The notes below the pieces were generated by a model. The model was not told the origin of the DNA. It did not search any database and saw only the letters and a list, made by a program, of their open reading frames with translations. DNA of 64,000 nucleotides, taken from positions 62,001-126,000 of the forward strand of contig CAVTFD010000033.1 in NCBI GenBank assembly GCA_963733945.1, given 5' to 3'. The translations under genes were made by a program, and so were the position numbers. Below are positions 1-7,997 of the stretch, in pieces. This DNA is from AP-15 sp963733945. GTDB taxonomy: Bacteria > Pseudomonadota > Alphaproteobacteria > ATCC43930 > CGMCC-115725. Numbering within the stretch: the first letter of the stretch is position 1; every line of letters starts with the position of its first letter.

Positions 1-125
1 GCGACCGCCTTGTCCGGCAATCCGACCACGGTAAAGGCGGGCAGGCCGGAGGCGATCGTCACCTGGGTTTCGACGTCGAGGACCTCGATGCCGTGGAAAG
101 CCACTGTCCGAACCTGCGCGGCCAT
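1..125 (-). CDS. ComM/YifB-family Mg-chelatase-like ATPase, N-terminal part only
   Basis: Only the first 41 or so codons lie in the window; the gene runs off the left edge. The protein starts MAAQVRTVAFHGIEVLDVET and continues through TIASGLPAFTVVGLPDKAV, the highly conserved N-terminus of the YifB/ComM family of AAA+ ATPases, which act on branched DNA during natural transformation. The start is the ATG at 123-125 (reverse strand). The AAA+ core and the zinc-binding C-terminus cannot be seen, so whether the gene is intact is unknown. Family assignment from the N-terminal signature is strong. Confidence 0.8.
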   Translation of the reverse strand, partial: MAAQVRTVAFHGIEVLDVETQVTIASGLPAFTVVGLPDKAV

Positions 126-300
126 ACCCCCGCCCGCCTTTTAGCCACAGGTCGAGTGTAGGGAGGTGCGGCCTGTGACGCCAGCACCACGGCGATCAAA
201 ATCAGCGTAATAGTTGTGCAATCGCCGCAAGCAAAGTTAACATCGTCACACCCGGCGGCCGACCGGTCCAGCCGGATAACGACGTGAGGGAGACTACGCC

Positions 301-738
301 TTGCCCAACACCACTTCTCTGCGGCTCGCCTGGGAGCCGCGCGTGCTGAGCATCTTGCGCATCGTGGTCGGGCTCCTCTACCTGGAGCACGGCTTGAACA
401 AGCTGTTAGATTTCCCGCCGACGCCGACCCACATGCCCTACCGCCTGTTCAGTCTGGTCCCCGGCCTTGCCGGGCCATTGGAGCTGTTCGGCGGGTTGCT
501 GATCGCGCTCGGCCTGTTTACGCGGCCGGTGGCTTTCATCCTGTCGGGCGAGATGGCTTTCGCCTATTTCATGGCAAACGCGCCGCGAAGCTTTTTTCCA
601 TTCTTGAACGGCGGCGACGCTGCGATCCTGTACTGCTTCATCTTCTTGTACTTCGCTGTCGTCGGCGGCGGCGTGTGGAGCCTCGATCGGTGGCGCTCCC
701 GCCAAACAGCGGGCGTCTCGGTCCGCGCCGGGAGCTGA
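301..738 (+). CDS. DoxX-family membrane protein
   Basis: A 145-residue integral membrane protein. It matches the DoxX family: an N-terminal helix with RIVVGLLYLEHGLNKLLDF, then helices around GPLELFGGLLIALGLFTRPVA and a final helix ending GGGVWSLDRW, four TM segments in all, the usual family length. The start is a TTG at 301 preceded by a GAGGGAGA Shine-Dalgarno-like stretch; no ATG fits better. DoxX proteins are linked to sulfur or redox stress metabolism, but the exact role here is unknown. It is divergent from the upstream comM-like gene, with about 175 bp between them that presumably holds both promoters. Confidence 0.85.
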   Translation: MPNTTSLRLAWEPRVLSILRIVVGLLYLEHGLNKLLDFPPTPTHMPYRLFSLVPGLAGPLELFGGLLIALGLFTRPVAFILSGEMAFAYFMANAPRSFFPFLNGGDAAILYCFIFLYFAVVGGGVWSLDRWRSRQTAGVSVRAGS

Positions 739-1014
739 CTGAGTCCGCGAGGCCAGCATATCGGAGACGAAGCGGTCGGGATCGCTGCTGGGGAACAGAT
801 CCAGGCGGCGTCCGATCATCAGCGCGCCAGCCGGGTCCGAACCCGCCGCACAAGAACAAATGGAAGCGTGGGTGGAGCTTTGCCCTTGCCTTCAACCACA
901 GAACGAGTATGTGGAGACCTCGCACGTGGGATCTCCCTAGACGGGAGAGGGCGATGCCGGCGCCGAAGGCCGGCGCTGGAGAGGGGTGGGAGCGGATCCC
1001 CGCGGACCTTGCCG

Positions 1015-2235
1015 ATGCGAATTTTCTTTGTGTGTCAGCGCGTACCTTTTCCACCGGATCGCGGCGATAAAATCGCGACTTTTAATGAAATTTGCCATCT
1101 CTCGAAGCAGTACGAGGTGCACGTCTTCTGCCTCGGCGACGGCGCCGCCGATCTCGACAATATCCCCGCTTTGCATGCACATGCCAAAAGTGTCACTGCC
1201 GCTGTAGTGAGCGGGCTGGGGGGCAAGCTCCGAGCGCTCAAGGCGCTGCTGGCGGGACAGCCCCTTTCGGTGGCCGCCTTCGACGTGGCGGAGCTGCATC
1301 AAGCGATCATACAAAAATACGATGAGCTGCGGCCCGATCTAGTCATCGTCTATAGCTGCAATGTAGCGCAATACGCTGAGCACTTCGCTGGCGTGCCGAG
1401 AATCATGCAGTTTCACGATCTCGATTCACTAAAATGGGCCCAGTACGCCGAACGTTCGAGATTCCCTTTGAAATGGATCTATCGGATCGAGGCGAAGCGG
1501 CTGCTCGCGTATGAACGGCGCATCGCTCGCCGTTTTAGCCACGCGCTGGTCTGTACCGCGGCCGAGAGGTGCGACTTCGAGCGTCTTTTCCCCGGGATCG
1601 CGGTCTCGCTCGTGGGCAACGGTGTGGACCTCGATTACTTCCGATCCGTAGGGGAGGTAAAGCGCCCCGGATCGATCGTCTTCACCGGAGTCATGGATTA
1701 TTTCCCCAATATCGATGCTGTCCTGTGGTTCTGCGATGAGATCCTGCCGGCCGTGCAGGCGCAAATCCCTGAAGCAACTCTGACGATTTGCGGCAACCGC
1801 CCGACCGCGGCGGTGCGCCGCCTGGCGAAACGGCGGGGCGTCACCGTGACCGGGTGGGTCCATGATACCCGGCCTTATCTCGATTCGGCGGAGATCTTCG
1901 TGGCGCCTCTGCGGATGGCGCGCGGAGTCCAGAACAAGCTGCTCGAAGCCTTGGCCATGGGCCTGCCTTGCGTCGCCTCCACGGCGGCGTGGAGCGGCAC
2001 CGTCGTTCCCAAGGGGACAGGCATTCTGGTCGCCGATGACAGCAGTGAGTTTGCTGCGCAGGTCGTCCGTCTCCTGCAGGACGACGCCCTTCGCACCGAG
2101 CTGGCGAGCAAGGCCCGCGCGGTTGTCGAATCAAAGTACCGGTGGGATCGGCAGATGGCGGCGCTCGACCGAGTCGTTGCGGCGGTCACGACATGGCCGC
2201 CACGCTGGCCCCCGGCTGCTGCGGCGCCGCTTTGA
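1015..2235 (+). CDS. TIGR03087-like sugar transferase (PEP-CTERM/EpsH1-associated type)
   Basis: A 406-residue GT4-type glycosyltransferase of GT-B fold. The N-terminus MRIFFVCQRVPFPPDRGDKI is the hallmark of the TIGR03087 group of sugar transferases found with PEP-CTERM/exosortase and EpsH1 exopolysaccharide systems. The C-terminal nucleotide-sugar half carries NGVDLDYF, FTGVMDYFPN, and the donor-site stretch PLRMARGVQNKLLEALAMGLP. The reading frame is open upstream to 868, but the ATG at 1015 gives the family N-terminus; the earlier part is low-complexity and not protein-like. The gene stands alone here. A PEP-CTERM protein is encoded at 28341-28940, so the partner system exists in this genome. 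Substrate unknown. Confidence 0.82.
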   Translation: MRIFFVCQRVPFPPDRGDKIATFNEICHLSKQYEVHVFCLGDGAADLDNIPALHAHAKSVTAAVVSGLGGKLRALKALLAGQPLSVAAFDVAELHQAIIQKYDELRPDLVIVYSCNVAQYAEHFAGVPRIMQFHDLDSLKWAQYAERSRFPLKWIYRIEAKRLLAYERRIARRFSHALVCTAAERCDFERLFPGIAVSLVGNGVDLDYFRSVGEVKRPGSIVFTGVMDYFPNIDAVLWFCDEILPAVQAQIPEATLTICGNRPTAAVRRLAKRRGVTVTGWVHDTRPYLDSAEIFVAPLRMARGVQNKLLEALAMGLPCVASTAAWSGTVVPKGTGILVADDSSEFAAQVVRLLQDDALRTELASKARAVVESKYRWDRQMAALDRVVAAVTTWPPRWPPAAAAPL

Positions 2236-2283
2236 CGCCGCCGCGCCGCCCCGGCCTACGGCCGTCAAACTAGGGTCGGCCGG

Positions 2284-2595
2284 TCAAGGATTGAAACGCT
2301 GGGCCCATTTGCCGAGGGCAGTCGCGTAAGTCTGACAACGTCCGGTCGCGTCCACGATCTCGCCCGGCGCCGCCTCCGCCGACTTCAGCACCTGGCGCTC
2401 ATAGGGGGTGGCGCAGATCTGATCGGCCAGCAGCGGGTCGACCTGAGGGTTGTAATTGTTGAACTCCGCGAATTCAGGCGGGATCGTGCCGGTAGGCTTC
2501 AGCGCGCTGGTGCTGAATTCGTCCCTGACCGGGATATAGGGCGTGCAGCCGGCGATCAGCAGGCAGGTCAGGGCAAAGGCAGGCAAGCGTCGCAT
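2284..2595 (-). CDS. small lipoprotein of unknown function
   Basis: A 103-residue protein with a lipoprotein signal: MRRLPAFALTCLLIAGC, basic N-terminus, hydrophobic core and lipobox LIAGC, so Cys17 should be lipidated and the mature protein anchored in the envelope. The mature part contains NNYNPQVDPLLADQICATPYERQ and a second pair of cysteines. I do not recognise the family. The start at 2595 was chosen because it gives a clean signal peptide; the frame stays open 19 codons further upstream, but those residues would block it. It is convergent with the glycosyltransferase gene (48 bp apart) and lies downstream of queG on the same strand. Confidence 0.7.
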   Translation of the reverse strand: MRRLPAFALTCLLIAGCTPYIPVRDEFSTSALKPTGTIPPEFAEFNNYNPQVDPLLADQICATPYERQVLKSAEAAPGEIVDATGRCQTYATALGKWAQRFNP

Positions 2596-2673
2596 GACGG
2601 GTCCGTCGCTGATGGCGGGGCGGATTGTGCCGGGCGAATTCGGCGCGCGCAACCATCGTGCGACGCCCGCTAT

Positions 2674-3930
2674 TTAAAGTCCGGCTGGATCGCGCTCCCA
2701 CTCCTCGCGGACCAGCGGATCCTGCTCACCGGCGAGCCGGCCGGCGCGCTCGGCCGCGTAGGGTTCGGGCGCCAGCCGAGCAAAGGCCCAGACCGCGGCG
2801 GCGCGGACCAGCGCTGCGTCGTCGTCGAGGCAGCGCCGAGCCGCGGCGACAAGTCCAGGATCGCCGAGCTCGGCATTGCCGATCGCGATCAGCACATTGC
2901 GCAAGAACCGGTTGCGGCCGGTGCGCTTGACCGGCGATCCGGCGAACAGCCGGCGGAACCCGGCGTCATCGAGTGCGGCGAGATCGGCCAGACGCGGCGC
3001 CGTCAGCTCGGCGCGCGGCAGAAAATCAGGCTCGCGCGCGGTTTGCGCGAATTTGTTCCACGGGCAAACGGCGAGGCAGTCGTCGCAGCCGTAGATCCGA
3101 TTGCCGATGGCCCCACGCAGTTCGACCGGGATCATGCCCTTGTGCTCGATCGTCAGATAAGAGATGCAGCGCCGTGCGTCGAGCCGATAAGGGGCCGGGA
3201 AGGCCGCCGTCGGGCAGGCTTCGAGACAGCGCCGGCACGAGCCGCAGTGATCGGGTTCGGGCGGATCGGGCTCCAGGGCCAGGCTCAGATAAATCTCGCC
3301 GAGAAACAACCACGAGCCGAACTGCCGCGAGACGAGGTTGGTGTGCTTGCCCTGCCAGCCGATTCCGGCGCGCTCGGCGAGCGGCTTTTCCATGACCGGG
3401 GCGGTATCGACAAAGAGCTTGAGCGCGCCCGGCCATTGCCCCTCGATCCAATGTCCGAGCCCCTTGAGCCGGCGCTTCAAGGTGTCGTGATAATCGCGTC
3501 CGCGGGCATAGACGGACACGGCGCCGACCGCGTGATCGTCGGCCAGCGCCAGCGGATCGTCCTCGGGCGTATAATTGACGCCGAGCACAATGACCGTTCG
3601 CGCCTCGGACCATAGCGCCTGTGGATCGCCGCGCCGGGCAGCGGTGCCGGCGAGCCAGCCCATATCGCCGTGATAGCCGCGGGCGATGAATTCGCGGAGC
3701 CCGTCGCGCACCTCGTCGGCGAGGCTCGCCGCGGCAAAGCCGACCGCATCGAAGCCATCGGCCAATGCCCGGTCGCGGATCGCCTCGCGGATCGCGACGG
3801 AAGTGCTCGGCAGCTCTTCTCCGTCGTCCCCGCGAAAGCGGGGACCCAGGAGCCCCGAAGCATCGGCGCCGGCCCTGGGCCCCCGCTTTCGCGGGGGTGA
3901 CGGGACAGAATCGATTTCTGTGAGACCCAT
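2674..3930 (-). CDS. queG: epoxyqueuosine reductase QueG with an extra palindrome-encoded N-terminus
   Basis: Catalyses the last step of queuosine tRNA modification, reducing epoxyqueuosine to queuosine with a cobalamin and two [4Fe-4S] clusters. Both clusters are visible: CGSCRRCLEACP and CDDCLAVCPW, as is the FVDTAPVMEK stretch with the catalytic Asp and the conserved GWQGKHTNLVSRQFGSW. A HEAT-like C-terminus follows. The start at 3930 lies 5 bp after the queF stop, giving an operon tgt-queF-queG. Oddity: between MGLTEIDSV and the normal QueG start (TSVAIREAIRDRALADGFDAV) about 28 residues are encoded by an inverted-repeat element (3822-3905). No start codon lies between the element and the conserved domain, so the element must be translated if the protein is made. 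Confidence 0.9.
   Translation of the reverse strand: MGLTEIDSVPSPPRKRGPRAGADASGLLGPRFRGDDGEELPSTSVAIREAIRDRALADGFDAVGFAAASLADEVRDGLREFIARGYHGDMGWLAGTAARRGDPQALWSEARTVIVLGVNYTPEDDPLALADDHAVGAVSVYARGRDYHDTLKRRLKGLGHWIEGQWPGALKLFVDTAPVMEKPLAERAGIGWQGKHTNLVSRQFGSWLFLGEIYLSLALEPDPPEPDHCGSCRRCLEACPTAAFPAPYRLDARRCISYLTIEHKGMIPVELRGAIGNRIYGCDDCLAVCPWNKFAQTAREPDFLPRAELTAPRLADLAALDDAGFRRLFAGSPVKRTGRNRFLRNVLIAIGNAELGDPGLVAAARRCLDDDAALVRAAAVWAFARLAPEPYAAERAGRLAGEQDPLVREEWERDPAGL
3822..3905. repeat. REP-like inverted-repeat element inside queG
   Basis: Two inverted arms of about 30 bp, each containing CCCCGCGAAAGCGGGG-like hairpins, flank a 22 bp centre. Read on the minus strand it encodes PRKRGPR...GPRFRGDDG, the typical translation of a dispersed alphaproteobacterial intergenic palindrome. 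Related single arms occur at 39529-39551 and 61349-61371 in non-coding DNA. Here the element keeps the queG frame open. Confidence 0.85.
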
Positions 3931-3935
3931 ATCGT

Positions 3936-4394
3936 TCAGCCGCGACCGCGATAGGGCGCCACGCCCGGATCGGGGAGCCACAGCCCGGCAGGCGGCTCGG
4001 CGGTCTGATAGAACACATCGATCGGGATGCCGCCGCGCGGATACCAATAGCCTGATATCCGCAGCCAGCGCGGCGCGAGGGCGGCGATCAGCCGGCGGGC
4101 GATGCCCAAGGTGCAATCCTCATGGAACGCGGCGTGATTGCGGAACGCGCCGAGATAGAGCTTCAACGATTTGCTCTCGAGAATCGCCGGCTCGGGCGCG
4201 TAGTCGATCACCAGATGGGCGAAATCCGGCTGGCCGGTGACCGGGCACAGCGAGGTGAATTCGGGGCAGGTAAAGCGAACCAGATAAAGCAGCCCCGGAT
4301 GCGGGTTCGGCACGGTTTCCAGCACCGCCGCATCGGGCGACGCGGGCAGCCTGGTCGGACGCCCTAGCTGGGTCAGAGCCGATTCTCCGCTCAT
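3936..4394 (-). CDS. queF: NADPH-dependent 7-cyano-7-deazaguanine reductase QueF
   Basis: A 152-residue unimodular QueF that reduces preQ0 to preQ1 in queuosine synthesis. Visible family motifs: FTSLCPVTGQPDFAH, containing the catalytic Cys that forms the thioimide adduct, and LESKSLKLYLGAFRNHAAFHEDC, the NADPH-binding QueF motif. The ATG at 4394 overlaps the tgt stop codon (ATGA), and queG starts 5 bp after the stop, so the three genes are translationally coupled. Intact, normal length, no oddities. Confidence 0.93.
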   Translation of the reverse strand: MSGESALTQLGRPTRLPASPDAAVLETVPNPHPGLLYLVRFTCPEFTSLCPVTGQPDFAHLVIDYAPEPAILESKSLKLYLGAFRNHAAFHEDCTLGIARRLIAALAPRWLRISGYWYPRGGIPIDVFYQTAEPPAGLWLPDPGVAPYRGRG

Positions 4395-5520
4395 CCGCCT
4401 GTATCCCGCAGTGATCCGGCCTGCGCCTCGGCAAAGGCGGCGGCGAAATCGGCCAGCGCACCCTGCTTCGATCGCCGCCCTCATCTCCGCCATCAGATCG
4501 GCATAGTAATGCAAATTGTGCGCGGTCAGCAGCATCGCGCCGAGGATCTCGCCGCTGCGGCACAGATGGTGAAAATAGGCCCGGCTGTAGCCGGTGCAGG
4601 CGGGGCAGCGGCATTCCGGGTCGAGCGGCCCCGGGTCGTCGGCATGGCGGGCATTGCGCAAATTTAACGGGCCGCGGCGGGTGAAGGCCTGCGCGGTGCG
4701 GCCCGAGCGCGTCGGCAACACGCAGTCGAACATGTCGATCCCGCGCATGACCGCGCCGACCAGGTCGGCGGGCTTGCCGACCCCCATCAGATAGCGCGGC
4801 CGGTCCGCCGGCAGTGCCGGCACCGTCGCCTCGAGGACCGCGAAGGTCGTCGCCTGACCCTCGCCGATCGCGAGCCCGCCGACCGCATAGCCGTCAAAGC
4901 CGATCTCGGTCAGCCTGGCCGCGGAACGCTGTCGCAGATCGGGGTGAACCCCGCCCTGGACGATGCCGAAGATGCCGTGCCCCGGCCGCTCGGCGAACGC
5001 GCGGCGCGAGCGCTCGGCCCAGCGCATCGACAATTCCATCGAGGCCTCGACCGCCTCGCGGCGTTGACGGGTATGGCGTGCATTCGTCGAGCGCCATCGT
5101 CACATCGGCGCCGAGCAGGTGCTGGATCTCGATCGAGCGCTCGGGCGTCAACAGATGGGCGCTGCCGTCGAGATGCGAGCGGAAGGTGACGCCGTCCTCG
5201 CCGATCTTGCGCAATTTGGCGAGCGACATGACCTGAAATCCGCCGGAATCGGTCAGGATCGCGTGTGGCCAGTTCATAAAGCGATGCAACCCGCCAAGCG
5301 CCGCGATCCGCTCCGCCCCCGGCCGCAGCATCAGGTGATAGGTGTTGCCGAGCACGATCCGCGCGCCGGTCGCGGCCACCCCCTCGGCCGTCATCGCCTT
5401 GACCGTCGCCGCCGTGCCGACCGGCATAAACACCGGCGTGTCGACGACGCCATGCGCCGTCAGCAGCCGCCCGCGCCGCGCCGCGCCATCCCGCGCTAGC
5501 ACTTCAAAGCCGACGGTCAA
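4391..5520 (-). pseudogene. tgt: tRNA-guanine transglycosylase Tgt, two frameshifts
   Basis: Tgt exchanges guanine 34 of tRNA for preQ1. The frame starting at 5520 gives MTVGFEVLARDGAARRGRL and runs through GNTYHLMLRPG, ILTDSGGFQVMSLAKL (active-site Asp) and VTMALDECTPYP, then shifts near 5070-5080. The next frame gives MELSMRWAERSRRAFAERP, FGIVQGG, GGLAIGE, MGVGKPADLV and the zinc site CRCPACTGYSRAY, then HNLHYYADLM. A second single-base shift near 4470 (GGG where GG restores the frame) leads to a natural C-terminus ending at TGA 4391-4393, overlapping queF. All domains are present, so only the two indels stand in the way of a functional enzyme. They may be sequencing errors, since queF and queG are intact. 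Confidence 0.88.
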
Positions 5521-6161
5521 CCCGCGCGGCCCCCGGTGTTCGCATCATCGTAGCGGCAGACTCTGACGCGTTGCGCCGGCAACGTGCAGTTGATCCGAGG
5601 ATTTATCCTTTGCTGCGTCCGCAGCAAATCAGCAGCAAAAAATCTCGCGGACGTTGTAGGTGTAACAGAGTGCGGAGGATCATGCGCCACCGAGGGATTC
5701 GCCTGCGACGTTGAAATTTGGGTCCAAAACTCCCACCGGTCGCTCGCGTGACATGCCCGAAGCGCCCCACATACCATGCGATGATGGCGAGATTAGGCAT
5801 ATACACGCGAACGCCTCACCCCACGCGACAAAACGCTTTGAGCAGCCGCGGCTCTCGAAGGGTTGGCCGGTAGCCGTAACCGTTAGGGCGGAAAAGCGGA
5901 GCGTCTTCCGCCATTATCGCGCCTGAGCGATGTTCATCAAATCAGGCGCCAGCTGCCCTTCGGCAATCAGTTCCGGTAGCTCAAGCGGTGCCCCCAGGAC
6001 GAGGCGCACTAACCCGGCTACGGCTTGGCGGCGGAATACGTTGCACACACGCCCTACGCTTTCTGCTTGGACATGCGAGAAGGCGCACCAGCGGGCGACC
6101 ATTGACGGCGGAACACGCTGCGCTGTTCCGCCCTACGCTTGCTGAGCACGCCGTTGGGAAG
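5521..6161. other. 640 bp intergenic stretch without a recognisable gene
   Basis: No open frame here has family motifs or a convincing ribosome binding site. The stretch between about 5890 and 6135 is built of repeat-like pieces (GGCGGAATACG, GCCCTACG) ending in the palindrome at 6107-6132. It separates the tgt promoter side from the 3' end of the next gene. Confidence 0.5.
6107..6132. repeat. REP-type palindrome
   Basis: GGCGGAACA and its exact complement TGTTCCGCC flank a short CG-CTG-CG centre, followed by CCTACG. This is a common intergenic palindrome type in alphaproteobacteria and could fold as a strong hairpin downstream of the gene ending near 6162-6295. Confidence 0.7.
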
Positions 6162-6294
6162 CTACTTGAACAGACACAGCAGTTGGGCCTCCCAAGCTGC
6201 GAGTGATGCGTCGGTCTCTTCTTCGATCAATTTTAACTCCAAGGCGCAGCCGCTTTCTCCCAGTTCGCCGGGTCAATGTCCCGGACGATCGCAA

Positions 6295-7104
6295 CTACGC
6301 GCTGGTGCTGATCAGCCGCGCGCTCCTCCGTGGCTCCGCCGAGAAAGAATGCCGGTTGTGGAAGTTTGCGAATGGTCCGATAATTTTACGAGCTACGGCG
6401 GTTTGCCACCTATGGCTCGTTGGCGGCACTTCGACCGTTGATACCGCATATTTCTTTTGGGTTGTAATATTGATAACTATGGTCGCTAAGCCAAATCTGG
6501 TTCGATCCTGCATGGAAGATGATCTATACAGCGTAATGCTTGAAGGCGTCTCTTCACCAAGTGCTATCGCGTCTTGGGAAGGCCCGAACAGATCAATGAC
6601 GTTCGCGTCCTGCCGGCGCTCCGGGGGCAAATACAGGTCGATCAATTTCGGGCAATCGTCGTCATCTTCATGCACCATCGGTTCGGCCTTACGGCGCGCC
6701 GCTGGAAAGAACGTTCCCCAGCGTGCAAAATCCATGGCGAGAATCTCAATGGCCAGGATGATGGCGCGCTGCTGAACTAGTGTATAATCAGCCCGACGAT
6801 AAAAGTAATAACTCACAGCGGCTGCAATGGGTACTAACGCCAGAAAGACCCACCACATATTAAGTGTTGCTGTTGTAATACTTACGGCTAGCGTAATACA
6901 GATCGCGAATTTTAATTGTTTACCTGTACCGCCTGCTTGATTGTCCAGGCTAAGAAGATACGGATTTTTCTGCGAGATTATGTGCGATGCGATCACGATT
7001 TCGGCTACGCTTCCATATCGCTGATGGAATGCTCTTACACATCCATCGCACTTGTAGAGCAGCTCAACCGGGATGAAGCCAAATTCTTCACGAAAACGGC
7101 TCAT
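6295..7104 (-). CDS. two-TM membrane protein of unknown function, C-terminus possibly frameshifted
   Basis: A 269-residue protein, lower in GC than its neighbours. The N-terminus has a small cysteine motif (CDGC, residues 19-22). Two hydrophobic segments follow (FAICITLAVSITTATLNMWWVFLALVPIAAAV region), then a soluble acidic part with EDDDDCPKLIDLYLPPERR. I do not recognise the family. The start ATG at 7104 begins MSRFREEFGF. Oddity: the last 20 or so residues (PRRSARLISTSA) look unnatural, whereas a neighbouring frame reads GGATEERAADQHQRVVAIV and RDIDPANWEKAA, and after another shift LIEEETDASLAAWEAQ to a stop at 6162. The true product may therefore be about 40 residues longer and the assembly or gene broken here. 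Confidence 0.6.
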   Translation of the reverse strand: MSRFREEFGFIPVELLYKCDGCVRAFHQRYGSVAEIVIASHIISQKNPYLLSLDNQAGGTGKQLKFAICITLAVSITTATLNMWWVFLALVPIAAAVSYYFYRRADYTLVQQRAIILAIEILAMDFARWGTFFPAARRKAEPMVHEDDDDCPKLIDLYLPPERRQDANVIDLFGPSQDAIALGEETPSSITLYRSSSMQDRTRFGLATIVINITTQKKYAVSTVEVPPTSHRWQTAVARKIIGPFANFHNRHSFSAEPRRSARLISTSA

Positions 7105-7272
7105 CCATAGGAACTCCCGCGCGCTTAACCGATGCCTACAACCCGATCACAATTCGGTAAAGAAACTCCTAAGTCGGGGGCGCACGGTTCTAAGCGTTCG
7201 CGTCGGCGCCTGTGCTGACCATGGTCAATCGATGTTGACCTGTGTACACAAAACGCCCACATTAGGTCGTGC

Positions 7273-7566
7273 TTGAATGGGATGAGGCAGAAACGGCTCG
7301 CAAACCTGGATCGCCGCGGCCTCGATTTTGAAGACGCCGATCTAGTGTTCGACGGCCGTCCGGTCACGACGGCGGAATCGCTGCGCAATAACGAGGACCG
7401 TTTTGTTTTGACCGCGGAGATCGGTGGCAAGCTTTACACCGTCGTGTGGATGTGGCAGGGCGCAAATCAACGGATTATTTCATTTAGGGGTGTAACCGGT
7501 TCCCTCCCCATCTTCCCCCAGGGGCGGGAACGGTTTTGTTTTTCTGGTTTCCCTTCCCGGACTTAG
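7273..7566 (+). pseudogene. brnT: BrnT-type toxin, frameshifted start and abnormal C-terminus
   Basis: BrnT toxins are RNase-like proteins neutralised by BrnA. The core RLANLDRRGLDFEDADLVFDG, ESLRNNEDRFVLTAEIGGKLY and QRIISFR is clearly BrnT. The normal N-terminus (VLEWDEA...) is read from a GTG at 7269-7271 in another frame and is split from the core by one extra base near 7290. The visible open frame starts at a TTG at 7273. After IISFR the usual Arg-rich tail is replaced by unrelated residues to 7566, from a GC-rich inverted stretch (7494-7541). The toxin is therefore probably inactive, or the sequence has errors. The intact antitoxin gene follows 11 bp later. Confidence 0.7.
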
Positions 7567-7577
7567 GAGAGCAAGCC

Positions 7578-7901
7578 GTGGCGAAGAAAGAGCATATCGG
7601 CAGATATTCGGCTAGGGATCTGGCCGGCAAGCGCGAGCACGGGGAGACCCGCTCTGATTGGGCTCGTGCAGCCGCGATGACCGAAGAGGAGATCGAGCGC
7701 GATATCGCCTCCGACCCTAACGAGGCGGGGATGGTGGTGGATTGGGATACCGTGTCGATCAAGCTACCCGAAGCGAAGGCTGACCTGCATATGCGCATCG
7801 ACCGCGATGTGCTGGACTTTTTTCGTAAGACGGGACGCGGCTATCAAACCCGCATCAATGCGGTGTTGCGCTCCTATGTCGAGAGGGCGAGGCGCGGGTG
7901 A
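7578..7901 (+). CDS. brnA: BrnA-type antitoxin
   Basis: A 107-residue BrnA family antitoxin, a ribbon-helix-helix DNA-binding protein that binds BrnT and autoregulates the operon. Characteristic features: IGRYSARDLAGKREHGETRSDW at the N-terminus, an acidic linker, and the C-terminal RHH segment MRIDRDVLDFFRKTGRGYQTRINAVLRSYV. The GTG at 7578 was chosen because of TAGGAGA eight bases upstream; an ATG at 7536 is in frame but would add residues not seen in the family. Intact, whereas its toxin is damaged. Confidence 0.85.
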   Translation: MAKKEHIGRYSARDLAGKREHGETRSDWARAAAMTEEEIERDIASDPNEAGMVVDWDTVSIKLPEAKADLHMRIDRDVLDFFRKTGRGYQTRINAVLRSYVERARRG

Positions 7902-7997
7902 GGAGCGCCTCGGCCGCATGTCTTCATGTGGGCGGCTCGATCAGCCTGGCGTCGCCGCATCCCGCTGGGTCTGCCGAACGCGGCCGGCCCGCCCGTA

